Assembly: GCF_025145285.1 (NCBI RefSeq)
Contig: NZ_CP102251.1
Span: 1,116,001 to 1,180,000 of the forward strand
From: Alistipes onderdonkii
GTDB taxonomy: Bacteria > Bacteroidota > Bacteroidia > Bacteroidales > Rikenellaceae
DNA length: 64,000 nucleotides
Direction of reading: 5' to 3'
The position numbers were made by a program, and so were the translations under genes. Below the pieces are notes generated by a model, which did no database searches, was not told the DNA's origin, and saw only the letters and a program-made list of their open reading frames with translations. Positions 42,507 to 51,383 of this stretch are shown here, piece after piece; position 1 is the first letter of the stretch; the number at the start of each line of letters is the position of its first letter.

Positions 42507-45500
42507 TCAGAACTCCAGTTTTATGTTGAAGCCGATGCTCCGTACGGTCGGCATGCCGTAGACGTCGATCCCCTGGTTGTCGTTGCCCGTCGAAAGGACG
42601 AGGTCGGGATCGAACGGCGCGGCGTTGTAGATAAAGAAAAGGTTGCGCGCCACCAGCGACACGGTCATGCCGCTGAATACCCGTGTGCGGCGCATCAGGC
42701 GCTGCGGCAACGCGTAGGACACCGCCAGTTCGCGGAGCCGGATATTCGTCGCATCGTACATGTAATACTCGGTCACGCCTGCGCGGCCGCCGACCAGTTT
42801 GTAAAAACCCTTCACGTCGTCGATCCGCTGCCCTTCGAGCATCACGCAGCCCCGGTCGCGGGCATCGGCCGTCGCGGCCGACACCCCGTAGGAATCCATG
42901 TCGGCCATCGTCTGTGACAAGAGCCGTCCGCCATAGCGGCAGTCCAGCAGCACGGACAGCGACATCCCCTTATAAGAGAACGTGTTGCCCCAGGAGAGCG
43001 AGAACACGGGATTGGCATTGCCGACCTTCACCGTATTGCCGTCGCCCACGGTGCGGGGCAACCCTGCGGAATCGCCTTCGGCCTCGTAGACGATCCTCCC
43101 CATTGCGTCGCGCTCGAACGCCCGCCCGTAAATATCGCCGATCGAACCGCCCTCGATGAGTTTCATGGCATAGGACGATGAAAAACTCGACGGGCCGTAG
43201 ACATATTCGCGCAGCTCGTCGTGGAGTTTTATCACGCGGTTCCTGTTATGTGCGAAATTCACCGTCGACTGCCAGGTCAGCGCACCGCCGTAGACCGGGT
43301 AGGCACTCAGCGACACTTCGACCCCCTGGTTCTCGATATTGCCCGCATTCTCGTAACGGTAGGCGTACGCCTCGCCCGAAAGGGCCGGAAGTTTGAAGAA
43401 CTGATTGTGCGTATTGGTCTTGTAGTAGGTCAGGTTGATGCCCAGCCTGTCGTCGAGGAACCGCCATTCGAGCCCCGCCTCGAGGGCGTTGGTCATCTCC
43501 GGTTTGAGGTCGGTGCCGGGGGCGGCGTCGGCGGCATTGATGCCCCCGCCGGCCGTAACGTGCGATTTGGGGTTGGTGATGAACATGGGGATGTCGTTCC
43601 CCACGCGGCTCCATGTCAGGCGAACCTTGGCGAACGAGATCCACTGGGGCAGTTCGAACATCTTGTCGATCACCCACGATGCGCCTGCCGAATAATAGAA
43701 GAACCCGCTGCCTTCGTGGGAGGTGTAGGCGAGCGTCGATGCCCAGTCGTTGCGTCCCGTGACTTCGAAATTGAGGCTTCCGGCATACTTGAACGACGCC
43801 GTGGCGAAAAGCGACTGCGTCTGGCGCCGCGCATCGATCTGTTCGTCGACATAGGCCGAACCGTTCATGACGATATTGGCGACGTTGAACACATTGGGGA
43901 AATAGAGCGACGCCGTCTTGGAATCGATGCGCAGCGAATTGACCGTCCGGTCGTTCAGCCCCGCACCTGCGGTCGCGCTGAACTCCCAGTCCGGGGAGAG
44001 GCGTTTGTCGAACATCGCCAGCACTTCGCCGTTGAACAGGGTTTCCGAGTAGCTGCTCTCGATATAGCGTCCGTTGGCACCGGCCAGCGCAGGCGCCGTC
44101 GAAGCATAGAATTTCTGCCGCACCTTGTCATTCACATAGTCCACATTGCCGCGCGCCTTGAGCCGCAGCCAGCCGTTCACCTTCCAGTCGGCCGTAAACG
44201 AGGCCATGACCCGGTTGCGCAGGCTCCTGCTGCGGATGCGGTTGACAACCCAGTAGGGGTTCTGCTCGAAATCGTCGCTCGGGGCGATCCAATCCTGGAC
44301 ATTGAGTTTGCGGCCGGCGTCATAGACCTCGAAATGCTCCCGGTAAGGCGTGATATCCACCCCGCGGGGGAAGCGGTAAAGCCCGACCAGCGGGTTCATA
44401 TAGAAACCGCCCGGCACGGGTTTGTCCTCGACCACCTGGCGCATGAAGCTGATATTCCCGTCGAGCTTGAGCCGTTGCCGGAAAAGCCCGGTCGTGGTGC
44501 GCAGGTTGAAGTTATGGCGCATCAGGCGGTTCGAACCCGTGATTCCCCGCTCGGCCGTATTGGCATAGGAAAAATAGTTCTGCACCTGTTCCGACCCGGA
44601 GGAAACCGAGACCGCATTCATCGCCGTGATCCCCGTCCGGAAAAAGTCGCCCGCATTGTCGTAGGTCTTCATCCGCGCACGGGCGCCCCAGCTTTCCACC
44701 CCGCCGCTCACCCCGTAGCGGTTCTGGAACGCAGGCAGGCTGAAGGGGGACTGGAGCGTAAGGTTCGAAGTGAACGTCACGGGTTGCTGTTTGCGGGCAT
44801 TGCCCTTTTTGGTCGTAATGAGGATCACGCCGTTGGCGGCCTGACTGCCGTACAAGGCGGCGGCCGGGGCACCCTTGAGGATCGAGACGCTCTCGATATC
44901 CTCGGCATTGAGATTCGAGATGCCGTCGCCGCCGTCGCGGTTCCCGGCATCGGCCACACCGCCTATGGCCGAGTAGGCCTGCTCGGGGGTCGAATTGAGA
45001 ATGGGCATACCGTCGACCACATAGAGCGGCTGGTTGTCGCTGGCGACCGACCGCACGCCGCGGATGCTTACCTTGGCCGAAGCGCCCGCACCCGACGAGT
45101 TCTTGTTCACCTGCACGCCGGCCGACTTGCCCGAAAGCGACAGGATCAAGTTGGGATCCTTCACCGCCGTGAGCTGCGACCCCCTGATCTTATCGGCCGA
45201 ATAGGTCAGGTCGGCATAGTTGCGTTCGAGCCCCAGCGCCGTCACGATCACCTCGGCGATCGCCTTCACATCCTCCTGCAACACGATTTCGAATTCGGTA
45301 CGGGTTCCCGTCCCGATACTCTGGTCGATATACCCCAGACACGAGACATCGAGCACGGCACCGGGCAGGACGGCGATCGAGAATTCGCCTTCGGAAAGGG
45401 TCGCGACCCCGTTCGAGGTACCCCGTTCGACAATGGTAGCCCCGGCGACGGGATCGCCCGATTCATCGGCGACACGGCCGTTGACAACCACCTTCCGGGG

Positions 45501-45620
45501 CGGGGACTGGGCATGCGCCGCCATGTCCGGCAACAGGCACAGGCAGGCAAGCAGGGCCGCCATGCACTTCCATCCCCTGTGCAGCGGCCACAATTTTCTC
45601 AGACAATACGTAAAAGGCAT
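42507..45620 (-). CDS. SusC/RagA-family TonB-linked outer membrane transporter
   Basis: 1037 residues from ATG at 45620; a GTG one codon earlier also fits. Signal peptide (MAALLACLCLLPDMAAHAQ), CarboxypepD_reg-like domain (VNGRVADESGDPVAGATIVE), plug with SusC signatures (AEVIVTALGLERNYADLTYS, KVSIRGVRSVASDNQPLYVV, LKGAPAAALYGSQAANGVIL), and a 22-strand barrel ending RSIGFNIKLEF. It imports the ligand caught by SusD using TonB energy. A -7 box is at 45644-45651. Intact. Confidence 0.95.
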   Translation of the reverse strand: MPFTYCLRKLWPLHRGWKCMAALLACLCLLPDMAAHAQSPPRKVVVNGRVADESGDPVAGATIVERGTSNGVATLSEGEFSIAVLPGAVLDVSCLGYIDQSIGTGTRTEFEIVLQEDVKAIAEVIVTALGLERNYADLTYSADKIRGSQLTAVKDPNLILSLSGKSAGVQVNKNSSGAGASAKVSIRGVRSVASDNQPLYVVDGMPILNSTPEQAYSAIGGVADAGNRDGGDGISNLNAEDIESVSILKGAPAAALYGSQAANGVILITTKKGNARKQQPVTFTSNLTLQSPFSLPAFQNRYGVSGGVESWGARARMKTYDNAGDFFRTGITAMNAVSVSSGSEQVQNYFSYANTAERGITGSNRLMRHNFNLRTTTGLFRQRLKLDGNISFMRQVVEDKPVPGGFYMNPLVGLYRFPRGVDITPYREHFEVYDAGRKLNVQDWIAPSDDFEQNPYWVVNRIRSRSLRNRVMASFTADWKVNGWLRLKARGNVDYVNDKVRQKFYASTAPALAGANGRYIESSYSETLFNGEVLAMFDKRLSPDWEFSATAGAGLNDRTVNSLRIDSKTASLYFPNVFNVANIVMNGSAYVDEQIDARRQTQSLFATASFKYAGSLNFEVTGRNDWASTLAYTSHEGSGFFYYSAGASWVIDKMFELPQWISFAKVRLTWSRVGNDIPMFITNPKSHVTAGGGINAADAAPGTDLKPEMTNALEAGLEWRFLDDRLGINLTYYKTNTHNQFFKLPALSGEAYAYRYENAGNIENQGVEVSLSAYPVYGGALTWQSTVNFAHNRNRVIKLHDELREYVYGPSSFSSSYAMKLIEGGSIGDIYGRAFERDAMGRIVYEAEGDSAGLPRTVGDGNTVKVGNANPVFSLSWGNTFSYKGMSLSVLLDCRYGGRLLSQTMADMDSYGVSAATADARDRGCVMLEGQRIDDVKGFYKLVGGRAGVTEYYMYDATNIRLRELAVSYALPQRLMRRTRVFSGMTVSLVARNLFFIYNAAPFDPDLVLSTGNDNQGIDVYGMPTVRSIGFNIKLEF

Positions 45621-45643
45621 CACTATTATGGAACAATTAAGTA

Positions 45644-45651
45644 CAAAATTA
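45644..45651 (-). promoter_or_regulatory. -7 box of susC/susD
   Basis: TAATTTTG on the minus strand, 23 bases before the susC start; no clear -33 box. Confidence 0.4.
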
Positions 45652-45856
45652 TAAAAATTGGCATATAAATCGTATAATAAATGGAAATTTTAGCAACTAT
45701 TCCGACTATCCGGCATTCAAAACAGCCCGGAATCCCCCTTTGCACGACAAAATGCAGCGGGGCATTTCCAGGATGCCCTCCGGGTGCCGGCGAAGATTTC
45801 GGGGATTATGGTAACCCAAACCGTAATCCGTATAACCGCAATTCCGCAGGAAACGG

Positions 45857-45864
45857 TATCTTTG
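45857..45864 (+). promoter_or_regulatory. -7 box of the metallo-hydrolase gene
   Basis: TATCTTTG, 25 bases before the ATG at 45890. It supports that start over the GTG at 45878. Confidence 0.45.
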
Positions 45865-45889
45865 CACCGTACAACCAGTGGGAAACGAT

Positions 45890-46996
45890 ATGTCCAGCAC
45901 GAAAATAAGACGCACAATGGGAATCCTGACAGGAATAATACTCGCCGCCGCGATCGCCGGCCTGATAATCCTCAACCTCCCGGCCTTCGGACGCCTGCCG
46001 CGGGGCAGCCGGCTCGAACGCATCCTGCAATCGCCGAACTACCGCGACGGGCAGTTCCGCAACCTGGAAGCAAGCCCGATGATGACGGGCGACAAAAGCC
46101 GCCTGAGCGGCATCCTCGAATTCCTGTTCCGAAAAAAGGAGGGGCTGCGCCCCGACGCGGCCGTCCCGGCCCTCAAGACCGACCTGCGCGCACTGGATCG
46201 GGACAGCAACCTGCTGGTGTGGTTCGGGCACTCCTCCTACCTGCTCCAAGCCGAAGGGCGGCGTGTGCTCGTCGACCCCGTATTCCGGGCCGCCGCACCG
46301 TTCTCCTTCCTCAACAGGCCTTTCAAGGGCACCGACATCTACCGTCCCGGCGACATGCCCGACGTGGATTTGCTCGTCATCACGCATGACCACTGGGATC
46401 ACCTCGACTACCGTACGGTCACCGAACTCAAATCCCGGATCGGGAAGGTCGTCTGCCCGCTCGGCGTCGGGGAGCATTTCGAATACTGGGGTTTCGAGCC
46501 GGAGAAAATCATCGAACTCGACTGGCACGAAACGGCTGCGCTCGGCGACGGGTTCGCGGTGCACTGCCTGCCGTCGCGGCACTTTTCGGGACGCGGACTC
46601 AATCCCAACCGGACGTTGTGGGCCTCGTTCCTGCTGGAAACCCCGGCACGGCAGGTCTACATGGGCGGAGACGGCGGTTACGGCAAGCATTTCGCGCAGA
46701 TCGGCCGGCAGTTCCCCGGCATTGACCTGGCGATCCTCGAAAACGGACAGTACAACGAAGCATGGAAATACATCCACACGATGCCCGACCAACTTTCCCT
46801 GGCGGCCAAAGAACTGGGTGCCAAGCAGATCATGACCGTCCACCACTCCAAGTTCGCCCTCGCCAGACACCGTTGGGACGAACCCCTGGCGACCGAAGCG
46901 GCACTGGCCGCAGACACCGCACTGCATGTACTGCGCCCCGAGATCGGCGAAGTAGTCCCGTTGCGGAATGCACCCGCAGCCGTCCCCGTACCCTGA
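45890..46996 (+). CDS. Metallo-beta-lactamase-fold hydrolase, membrane-anchored
   Basis: 368 residues from ATG at 45890. One N-terminal membrane segment (GILTGIILAAAIAGLIILNL) without a clear cleavage site. MBL fold of the UlaG/RomA/NAPE-PLD-like group: WFGHSSYLLQ at 111-120, metal motif THDHWDHLD at 165-173, SRHFSGRGLNPNRTLWAS, MGGDGGYGKHF and a late VHHSKFALARH. The family splits phosphodiester or lactone bonds; the true substrate is unknown. Promoter at 45857. Divergent from susC and not obviously part of its operon. Confidence 0.9.
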   Translation: MSSTKIRRTMGILTGIILAAAIAGLIILNLPAFGRLPRGSRLERILQSPNYRDGQFRNLEASPMMTGDKSRLSGILEFLFRKKEGLRPDAAVPALKTDLRALDRDSNLLVWFGHSSYLLQAEGRRVLVDPVFRAAAPFSFLNRPFKGTDIYRPGDMPDVDLLVITHDHWDHLDYRTVTELKSRIGKVVCPLGVGEHFEYWGFEPEKIIELDWHETAALGDGFAVHCLPSRHFSGRGLNPNRTLWASFLLETPARQVYMGGDGGYGKHFAQIGRQFPGIDLAILENGQYNEAWKYIHTMPDQLSLAAKELGAKQIMTVHHSKFALARHRWDEPLATEAALAADTALHVLRPEIGEVVPLRNAPAAVPVP

Positions 46997-47203
46997 GCCC
47001 GGCAACCGGAGCCCGGCATTCCGGCCGGCACCGGGCATCTACACCCGGGGCGCGGGGCAGGGCATCCAGCCCAGCCCCGCAGACAGGTGCCCGCCTGCCG
47101 CGAAAGGGATGTACGGCGTACACCCCAGCCCAACCGTCCGCCAATCGAACCGTCGGGAACTCTGGTATGTAAATTGCTGTCAGGGAGGGAAAATCCGTAT
47201 GCT

Positions 47204-47788
47204 ATGGAAAATTTCTCAACCCTGATCGAAAATTCGAAACGCGCCGTGCGCTATTGGTGGCTGCTGCTTATCATCGGCATCGCCCTGTTCGTAGTCGGCA
47301 TCCTCGTATTCGTCTACCCCACACAAAGTTACCTGGGCATGTCGCTCCTGTTCGGGTGGCTGATGCTGATTTCGGGCATCCTCGAAGTCGTACTCTCATC
47401 GGTCAACAAACATTTCATCACCGGACGCGGCTGGATGCTGGCGGGCGGCATCATCGAGATCGTGCTGGGCATCATCCTGATCTTCAACGTCGCGCTTTCG
47501 GCCGCTACGCTCCCGATATTCCTCGGGTTCTGGCTCATGTTGCGTGCGTTCGGTGCCATCGGGCTCGGCAGCGACATGGGCGCCATGCAGATCGCCGGGT
47601 CGGGCTGGACTATTTTCAGCGGCATCCTGCTGCTGCTCTGTTCGCTCTGGATCCTTTTCCAGCCGCTCGTATTCGGCACCACGGCCGTCATCGTATGGGT
47701 CGGCATTTCGCTGCTCTTTGCCGGGGTCGCCGCCTGCTCGCTCTCGCTCCAGCTCCACCGGGCGCACCGCTGCCTCGGCGACCGCTAA
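47204..47788 (+). CDS. DUF308/HdeD-like membrane protein
   Basis: 194 residues from ATG at 47204 (MENFSTLIENSKRAVRYWWL); the longer ORF start at 47087 adds a non-hydrophobic tail of random look. Six hydrophobic helices in three pairs, with the repeating GW-LI-GI pattern of HdeD (LLFGWLMLISGILEVVLS, GWMLAGGIIEIVLGIILI, GFWLMLRAFGAIGLGSDM). HdeD in enteric bacteria is linked to acid resistance; the role here is unknown. A strong terminator follows 21 bases after the stop. Confidence 0.88.
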   Translation: MENFSTLIENSKRAVRYWWLLLIIGIALFVVGILVFVYPTQSYLGMSLLFGWLMLISGILEVVLSSVNKHFITGRGWMLAGGIIEIVLGIILIFNVALSAATLPIFLGFWLMLRAFGAIGLGSDMGAMQIAGSGWTIFSGILLLLCSLWILFQPLVFGTTAVIVWVGISLLFAGVAACSLSLQLHRAHRCLGDR

Positions 47789-47809
47789 AGCGGCCACGAC
47801 ATATCACCC

Positions 47810-47836
47810 AAAAGCCCCTGCCGCGGCAGGGGCTTT
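47810..47836 (+). terminator. Rho-independent terminator
   Basis: AAAAGCCCCTGCC-G-C-GGCAGGGGCTTTT, a 13-bp GC-rich stem with flanking A and T runs, right after the DUF308 gene. Confidence 0.85.
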
Positions 47837-48049
47837 TCCGTACCCGGCCCTGCAAAATCCTGAAACACCAAAGGGAACAGGGCAGCCGATCGCCGCCCGA
47901 AAACACCCCTCCCCGACCGCCCCGATAAACAAAGGGGAGTTTCTTCGACCAGAGATAGATCGCAAAAAACTTTCTTTTTACAATCTTTTTTTATTCTTAT
48001 TTTATTATTTTTGCATCTAACAGCAAAAAACCAACCCAAAAAGAAATCC

Positions 48050-49570
48050 ATGAAAACATCAATCCCCCGGACATTGCTTACGGCAATTCCCGCACTGGCC
48101 GCAGCCGGATGTACGGAAAATCCGGCTCCGCGTCCCAACGTGATCTTCATCCTGATGGACGACGCAGGCTACGGCGACTTCGGTTGCTACGGGCAGCAAA
48201 AGATCGAGACTCCCAACATCGACGCGTTGAGCGAATGCGGCGTCCGCTTCACGGACATGTACTCTGCGGCACCGCTCTCTTCGCCGGCACGCTGCGGCCT
48301 GCTGACGGGGCGGCACGCCGGCCATGCGCAGATCCGCGCCAACGACGAGATGGAATGGCGGGGCGACGTCTGGAACCACGAGGCGATGCTGCGCGATTCG
48401 ACGCTCGAAGGACAGGCCCCGCTCGAAGCCGGCACTCCGACGCTCGGCTCGGTCATGCAGCAGGCCGGATACGCCACGGCCATGATCGGCAAATGGGGCG
48501 TCGGAGGCCCCGCGACGGAGGGGACGCCCAATAAAATGGGCTTCGGCACCTATTACGGCTGCATTTGCCAGCGGCAAGCGCACACCTACTACCCGCCCTT
48601 CCTGTGGCAGAACGACCGGCGCGTCTACCTCGACAACGAACTGCTGCCGCCGGGAACGCCGCTCGACGCAGGGGCCGACCCCTACGACCCGCGCAGCTAC
48701 GACAAATACACGCAGCGCACATACAGCCCCGATGCCATGTACGACCAGGTGCTCGGGTTCGTGAATGCCAACAAGGAGCGGCCGTTCTTCCTGATGTGGA
48801 CGACGCCGATCCCCCACAGCCCGATGCAGGCGCCCGATGCCGACGTACAATACTACGTGCGTAAATTCGGCGACGAACAGCCCATCGAGGGCAAGGGCTA
48901 TTTCCCCTCGCGGTGGCCGCGGGCGACCTATGCAGCGATGATCACCTACTTCGACCGCCAGATAGGCGGGCTGGTCGCCGAACTCAAACGGCTCGGCATT
49001 TGGGAAAATACGGTAATCGTCATTACGAGCGACAACGGCCCGGCGTCGAACTCCTGCTCGTCGAGCGAGTGGTTCGACAGCGCCCACCCGTTTCGCAGCG
49101 GCAAGGGCTGGGGCAAGTCGTCGTTGCGCGAGGGCGGCATCCGGATGCCCTTCATCGTGGCGTGGGGCGGCAAACTCCGCCCGCAGGTAAGCGACCATAT
49201 CGGCTATTTCCCCGATGTAATGCCGACTCTCTGCGAATTGGCCGGCGTCGAGCCCCCCGCGACCGACGGCATTTCGTTCCTGCCGACCCTCGAAGGGCGC
49301 AGGCAACCGCAGCACGAATATCTCTATTGGGAGTTCCCCGGCAGCAAAGGCTGGGTAGCCGTCCGCTGGGGCGAATGGAAAGGTTTACTGCGCCGTGTGA
49401 AGGAAGGCAACGACCGCTTTGAATTATTCAACCTGAGAGACGACCCGCGCGAAGAGCACGATCTTGCCGCACAGCATCCCGAGATTATCGACCGGATGTG
49501 GCAGTTCGTTTCGGCCTCGCATACCGAACCCGCCAATCCGAAATTCAGGATGGAGATCGGCCGCAAATAA
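48050..49570 (+). CDS. Sulfatase (S1 family, Ser-type), lipoprotein
   Basis: 506 residues from ATG at 48050, with a lipoprotein signal (ALAAAGC, C21). Alkaline-phosphatase-like fold: metal residues D37/D38 (FILMDDAGYGDFG), the modification motif S77-S-P-A-R with LLTGRHAG after it, IGKWGVGG, TSDNGPASN, and a C-terminal LRDDPREEHDLA. The key residue is serine, so a radical-SAM maturase of the anSME type is needed to make formylglycine. Likely acts on sulfated host glycans or other sulfate esters in the periplasm. No maturase or glycosidase is adjacent. Intact; closed by a terminator at 49612. Confidence 0.94.
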   Translation: MKTSIPRTLLTAIPALAAAGCTENPAPRPNVIFILMDDAGYGDFGCYGQQKIETPNIDALSECGVRFTDMYSAAPLSSPARCGLLTGRHAGHAQIRANDEMEWRGDVWNHEAMLRDSTLEGQAPLEAGTPTLGSVMQQAGYATAMIGKWGVGGPATEGTPNKMGFGTYYGCICQRQAHTYYPPFLWQNDRRVYLDNELLPPGTPLDAGADPYDPRSYDKYTQRTYSPDAMYDQVLGFVNANKERPFFLMWTTPIPHSPMQAPDADVQYYVRKFGDEQPIEGKGYFPSRWPRATYAAMITYFDRQIGGLVAELKRLGIWENTVIVITSDNGPASNSCSSSEWFDSAHPFRSGKGWGKSSLREGGIRMPFIVAWGGKLRPQVSDHIGYFPDVMPTLCELAGVEPPATDGISFLPTLEGRRQPQHEYLYWEFPGSKGWVAVRWGEWKGLLRRVKEGNDRFELFNLRDDPREEHDLAAQHPEIIDRMWQFVSASHTEPANPKFRMEIGRK

Positions 49571-49611
49571 GAGCGGTATAGAAGCTCCGGGAACACGGGC
49601 AGAGCCACGTG

Positions 49612-49637
49612 AAAAAGCACCGTCGAGGTGCTTTTTT
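49612..49637 (+). terminator. Terminator after the sulfatase
   Basis: AAAAAGCACC-GTCGA-GGTGCTTTTTT, 42 bases beyond the stop. Confidence 0.8.
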
Positions 49638-49761
49638 CATCCGTAGCGGACACGAACCATCGCCCGGACGGAACCGCCATGCCCGCCACCCGTGATCCGC
49701 AGGCTTCCAAGGCAGGAAGACACCGTCTACCGGCCGCTGCCCGGGCAGGGTGAAACCCGCA

Positions 49762-50151
49762 TTACGAGTAGCGGGCGTTTGTAACCTCCTCCGCAGCCGT
49801 AGCGTGCGCGAGGTATTCCTGCAGGATCAGCGCATGGTTTCCGGCCGCACTCTTCGAAGCATACAACAGCGTAACCGTACCCTTACCGGCGATCCGGCGG
49901 ACGAAGTCGCGCACGGCCGGCGAGGAGCGCAGTTCCGCGGTATACCTGCGGCGGAATTCCTCCCACCGCTCCCCGGGGGCGGCATGGAACCATGTACGCA
50001 GCCCGGGGGTCGGAGCGATCTCCTTCGCCCACAGGTCATAGCGGAGCGCCTCCTTGCGGATGCCCCGGGGCCACAACTTATCGACCAGCACCCGGTAGCC
50101 GTCCTCCGGGGCCTCGGGTTCGTAAACCCGCTTGATACGTATCCGTGTCAT
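49762..50151 (-). CDS. DUF488 family protein (YeaO-like)
   Basis: 129 residues with the family blocks IRIKRVYEPEAPEDGYRVLV, DKLWPRGIRKEAL, YDLWAKEIAPTPGLRTWFHA and VTLLYASKSAAGNHALIL. Widespread small cytoplasmic protein of unknown biochemical role. It points the same way as the sigma factor unit but lies beyond that unit's terminator (50216-50239), so it is likely transcribed alone. Confidence 0.9.
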   Translation of the reverse strand: MTRIRIKRVYEPEAPEDGYRVLVDKLWPRGIRKEALRYDLWAKEIAPTPGLRTWFHAAPGERWEEFRRRYTAELRSSPAVRDFVRRIAGKGTVTLLYASKSAAGNHALILQEYLAHATAAEEVTNARYS

Positions 50152-50215
50152 AACGATCGGTTTTTATCAGGATGCAGCAAAAAATATTCCGGGATCGGTG
50201 AGGGGAGGGCAAAAT

Positions 50216-50239
50216 GAAGGGCGCCTCCCGGCGCCCTTC
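50216..50239 (-). terminator. Terminator of the sigma-factor unit
   Basis: GAAGGGCGCC-TCCC-GGCGCCCTTC, followed on the minus strand by ATTTTG. It lies 19 bases past the stop of the 51-residue ORF, which supports that ORF being the last of the unit. Confidence 0.7.
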
Positions 50240-50257
50240 CCCATCAAAAATTAACCC

Positions 50258-50413
50258 TTAAAAATTATCTCCATTTCGGAAAACCTCCGAGAGGTAGTGG
50301 TGTAAAAAGCAAAGATCTGCGTCACCCTGGACAACCTCCCGCATCATAAGATCTTCGTCTTCAGAGATGCCTTCGTCTGAAACCTCGTTTTTGTCAATAT
50401 CCTCCATAGGCAT
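50258..50413 (-). CDS. 51-residue acidic protein downstream of the ECF sigma factor
   Basis: Reads MPMEDIDKNEVSDEGISEDE, then DLMMREVVQGDADLCFLHHY and LSEVFRNGDNF, stop TAA at 50258-50260. An ATG at 50407 is a second possible start. The first 24 residues are very acidic; the rest is amphipathic with one Cys and paired His. It begins 62 bases after the sigma factor stop on the same strand and ends 19 bases before a terminator, so it is probably its operon partner. Too short for any membrane segment or known anti-sigma domain. It may modulate the sigma factor or be unrelated. Similar small ORFs could be missed in related genomes. Confidence 0.6.
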   Translation of the reverse strand: MPMEDIDKNEVSDEGISEDEDLMMREVVQGDADLCFLHHYLSEVFRNGDNF

Positions 50414-50475
50414 CTATTTATTAATTTTGCTTTGTACTAACTAAACGCCGGCCCCATGGAAATATTGTGCGGAGG

Positions 50476-51060
50476 TCAGCACAAAACCATATTTTTTTCT
50501 TTGATCATCCGTCGCAGGTTGATAAGCGCATAGCGCATACGCCCCAGCGCGGTATTTATACTCACGTCGGTTTGTTCCGCGATATCCTTGAAACTCAGAC
50601 CGGCAAAGTACCGCATCATCACCACCTCGCGCTGTTCCGAAGGCAGCAGTTCGACCAGAGCGCGCACATCGCGCTCGATCTGCTCGCTGACCATCGCGTC
50701 CTCCACGTTCCGTTCGGCGAAACGCAGCGACCCCAGCACGTCATAACCCGCCTCGGCTTCGGTGACGGTCTTGTTCTGCCGCTGGGCGCGGAAGTGGTCG
50801 ATCACCTGGTTATGCGCAATACGGAGTATCCACGAGAGGAATTTCCCGTTGTCCGTATAACGGCCGTCGTCGATAACCCGCACGGCTTTGATGAATGTTT
50901 CCTGAAAGATGTCCTCGGCAACGTCACGGTCTTTGACCATCATATTGATGTAGTCCCGCACACGGCGGCTGTGGCGCTCGATGAGCTTGGATATGGCACT
51001 CTGGTCACCTGAAAGGTAGTGATTAAGCAATACCTGGTCACTTAATGCTTGTACGTTCAT
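50476..51060 (-). CDS. ECF-type RNA polymerase sigma factor
   Basis: 194 residues. Sigma70 region 2 (LIERHSRRVRDYINMMVKDR, AEDIFQETFIKAVRVIDDGR, FLSWILRIAHNQVIDHFRAQ) and region 4 (VELLPSEQREVVMMRYFAGL, SFKDIAEQTDVSINTALGRM). Extended N-terminus typical of the conserved Bacteroidetes RpoE-like factor. No anti-sigma membrane protein is next to it, so control differs from the SusC-coupled ECF systems. The downstream 51-residue ORF is its only operon partner in view. Confidence 0.92.
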   Translation of the reverse strand: MNVQALSDQVLLNHYLSGDQSAISKLIERHSRRVRDYINMMVKDRDVAEDIFQETFIKAVRVIDDGRYTDNGKFLSWILRIAHNQVIDHFRAQRQNKTVTEAEAGYDVLGSLRFAERNVEDAMVSEQIERDVRALVELLPSEQREVVMMRYFAGLSFKDIAEQTDVSINTALGRMRYALINLRRMIKEKNMVLC

Positions 51061-51383
51061 ACTCTTTTCTCCTAATTACAGTTATAAAGAGTAGAATTTT
51101 TCCCGATAGGCTATCCTTTTAATGTTGTATGTGTCGTCAGTTTCGTTTGTTCGGGCTTTTGAAACGATGGTTTCCGGAGCCTTCACGATGGCAAGATAAG
51201 TACTTTTTTCCGAAAAACCAAATTTCTTTCTACTCCGCCGGGGAAATCCCGGCTGTTTTTCCGGTTGCTGAACATGCAAATTCCGTGCCGGAATCGGCCG
51301 CCGGCGCATCCCGTTCGTTATCAGCGGCAAAAGCGGAATGACAAGGAAAACCCGCAGGCAGGAGAGGTGTTTTTCCGGTGCCG
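51061..51383. other. Non-coding stretch before the sigma factor gene
   Basis: 323 bases without a convincing gene. It would hold the sigma factor promoter on the minus strand and the end of the CDF gene. I see no strong hairpin or repeat. Confidence 0.5.

Noticed and set aside
43221..45668. An 815-residue open frame antisense to susC
   Set aside because: Shadow frame with no domain; susC in the opposite strand is unmistakable.
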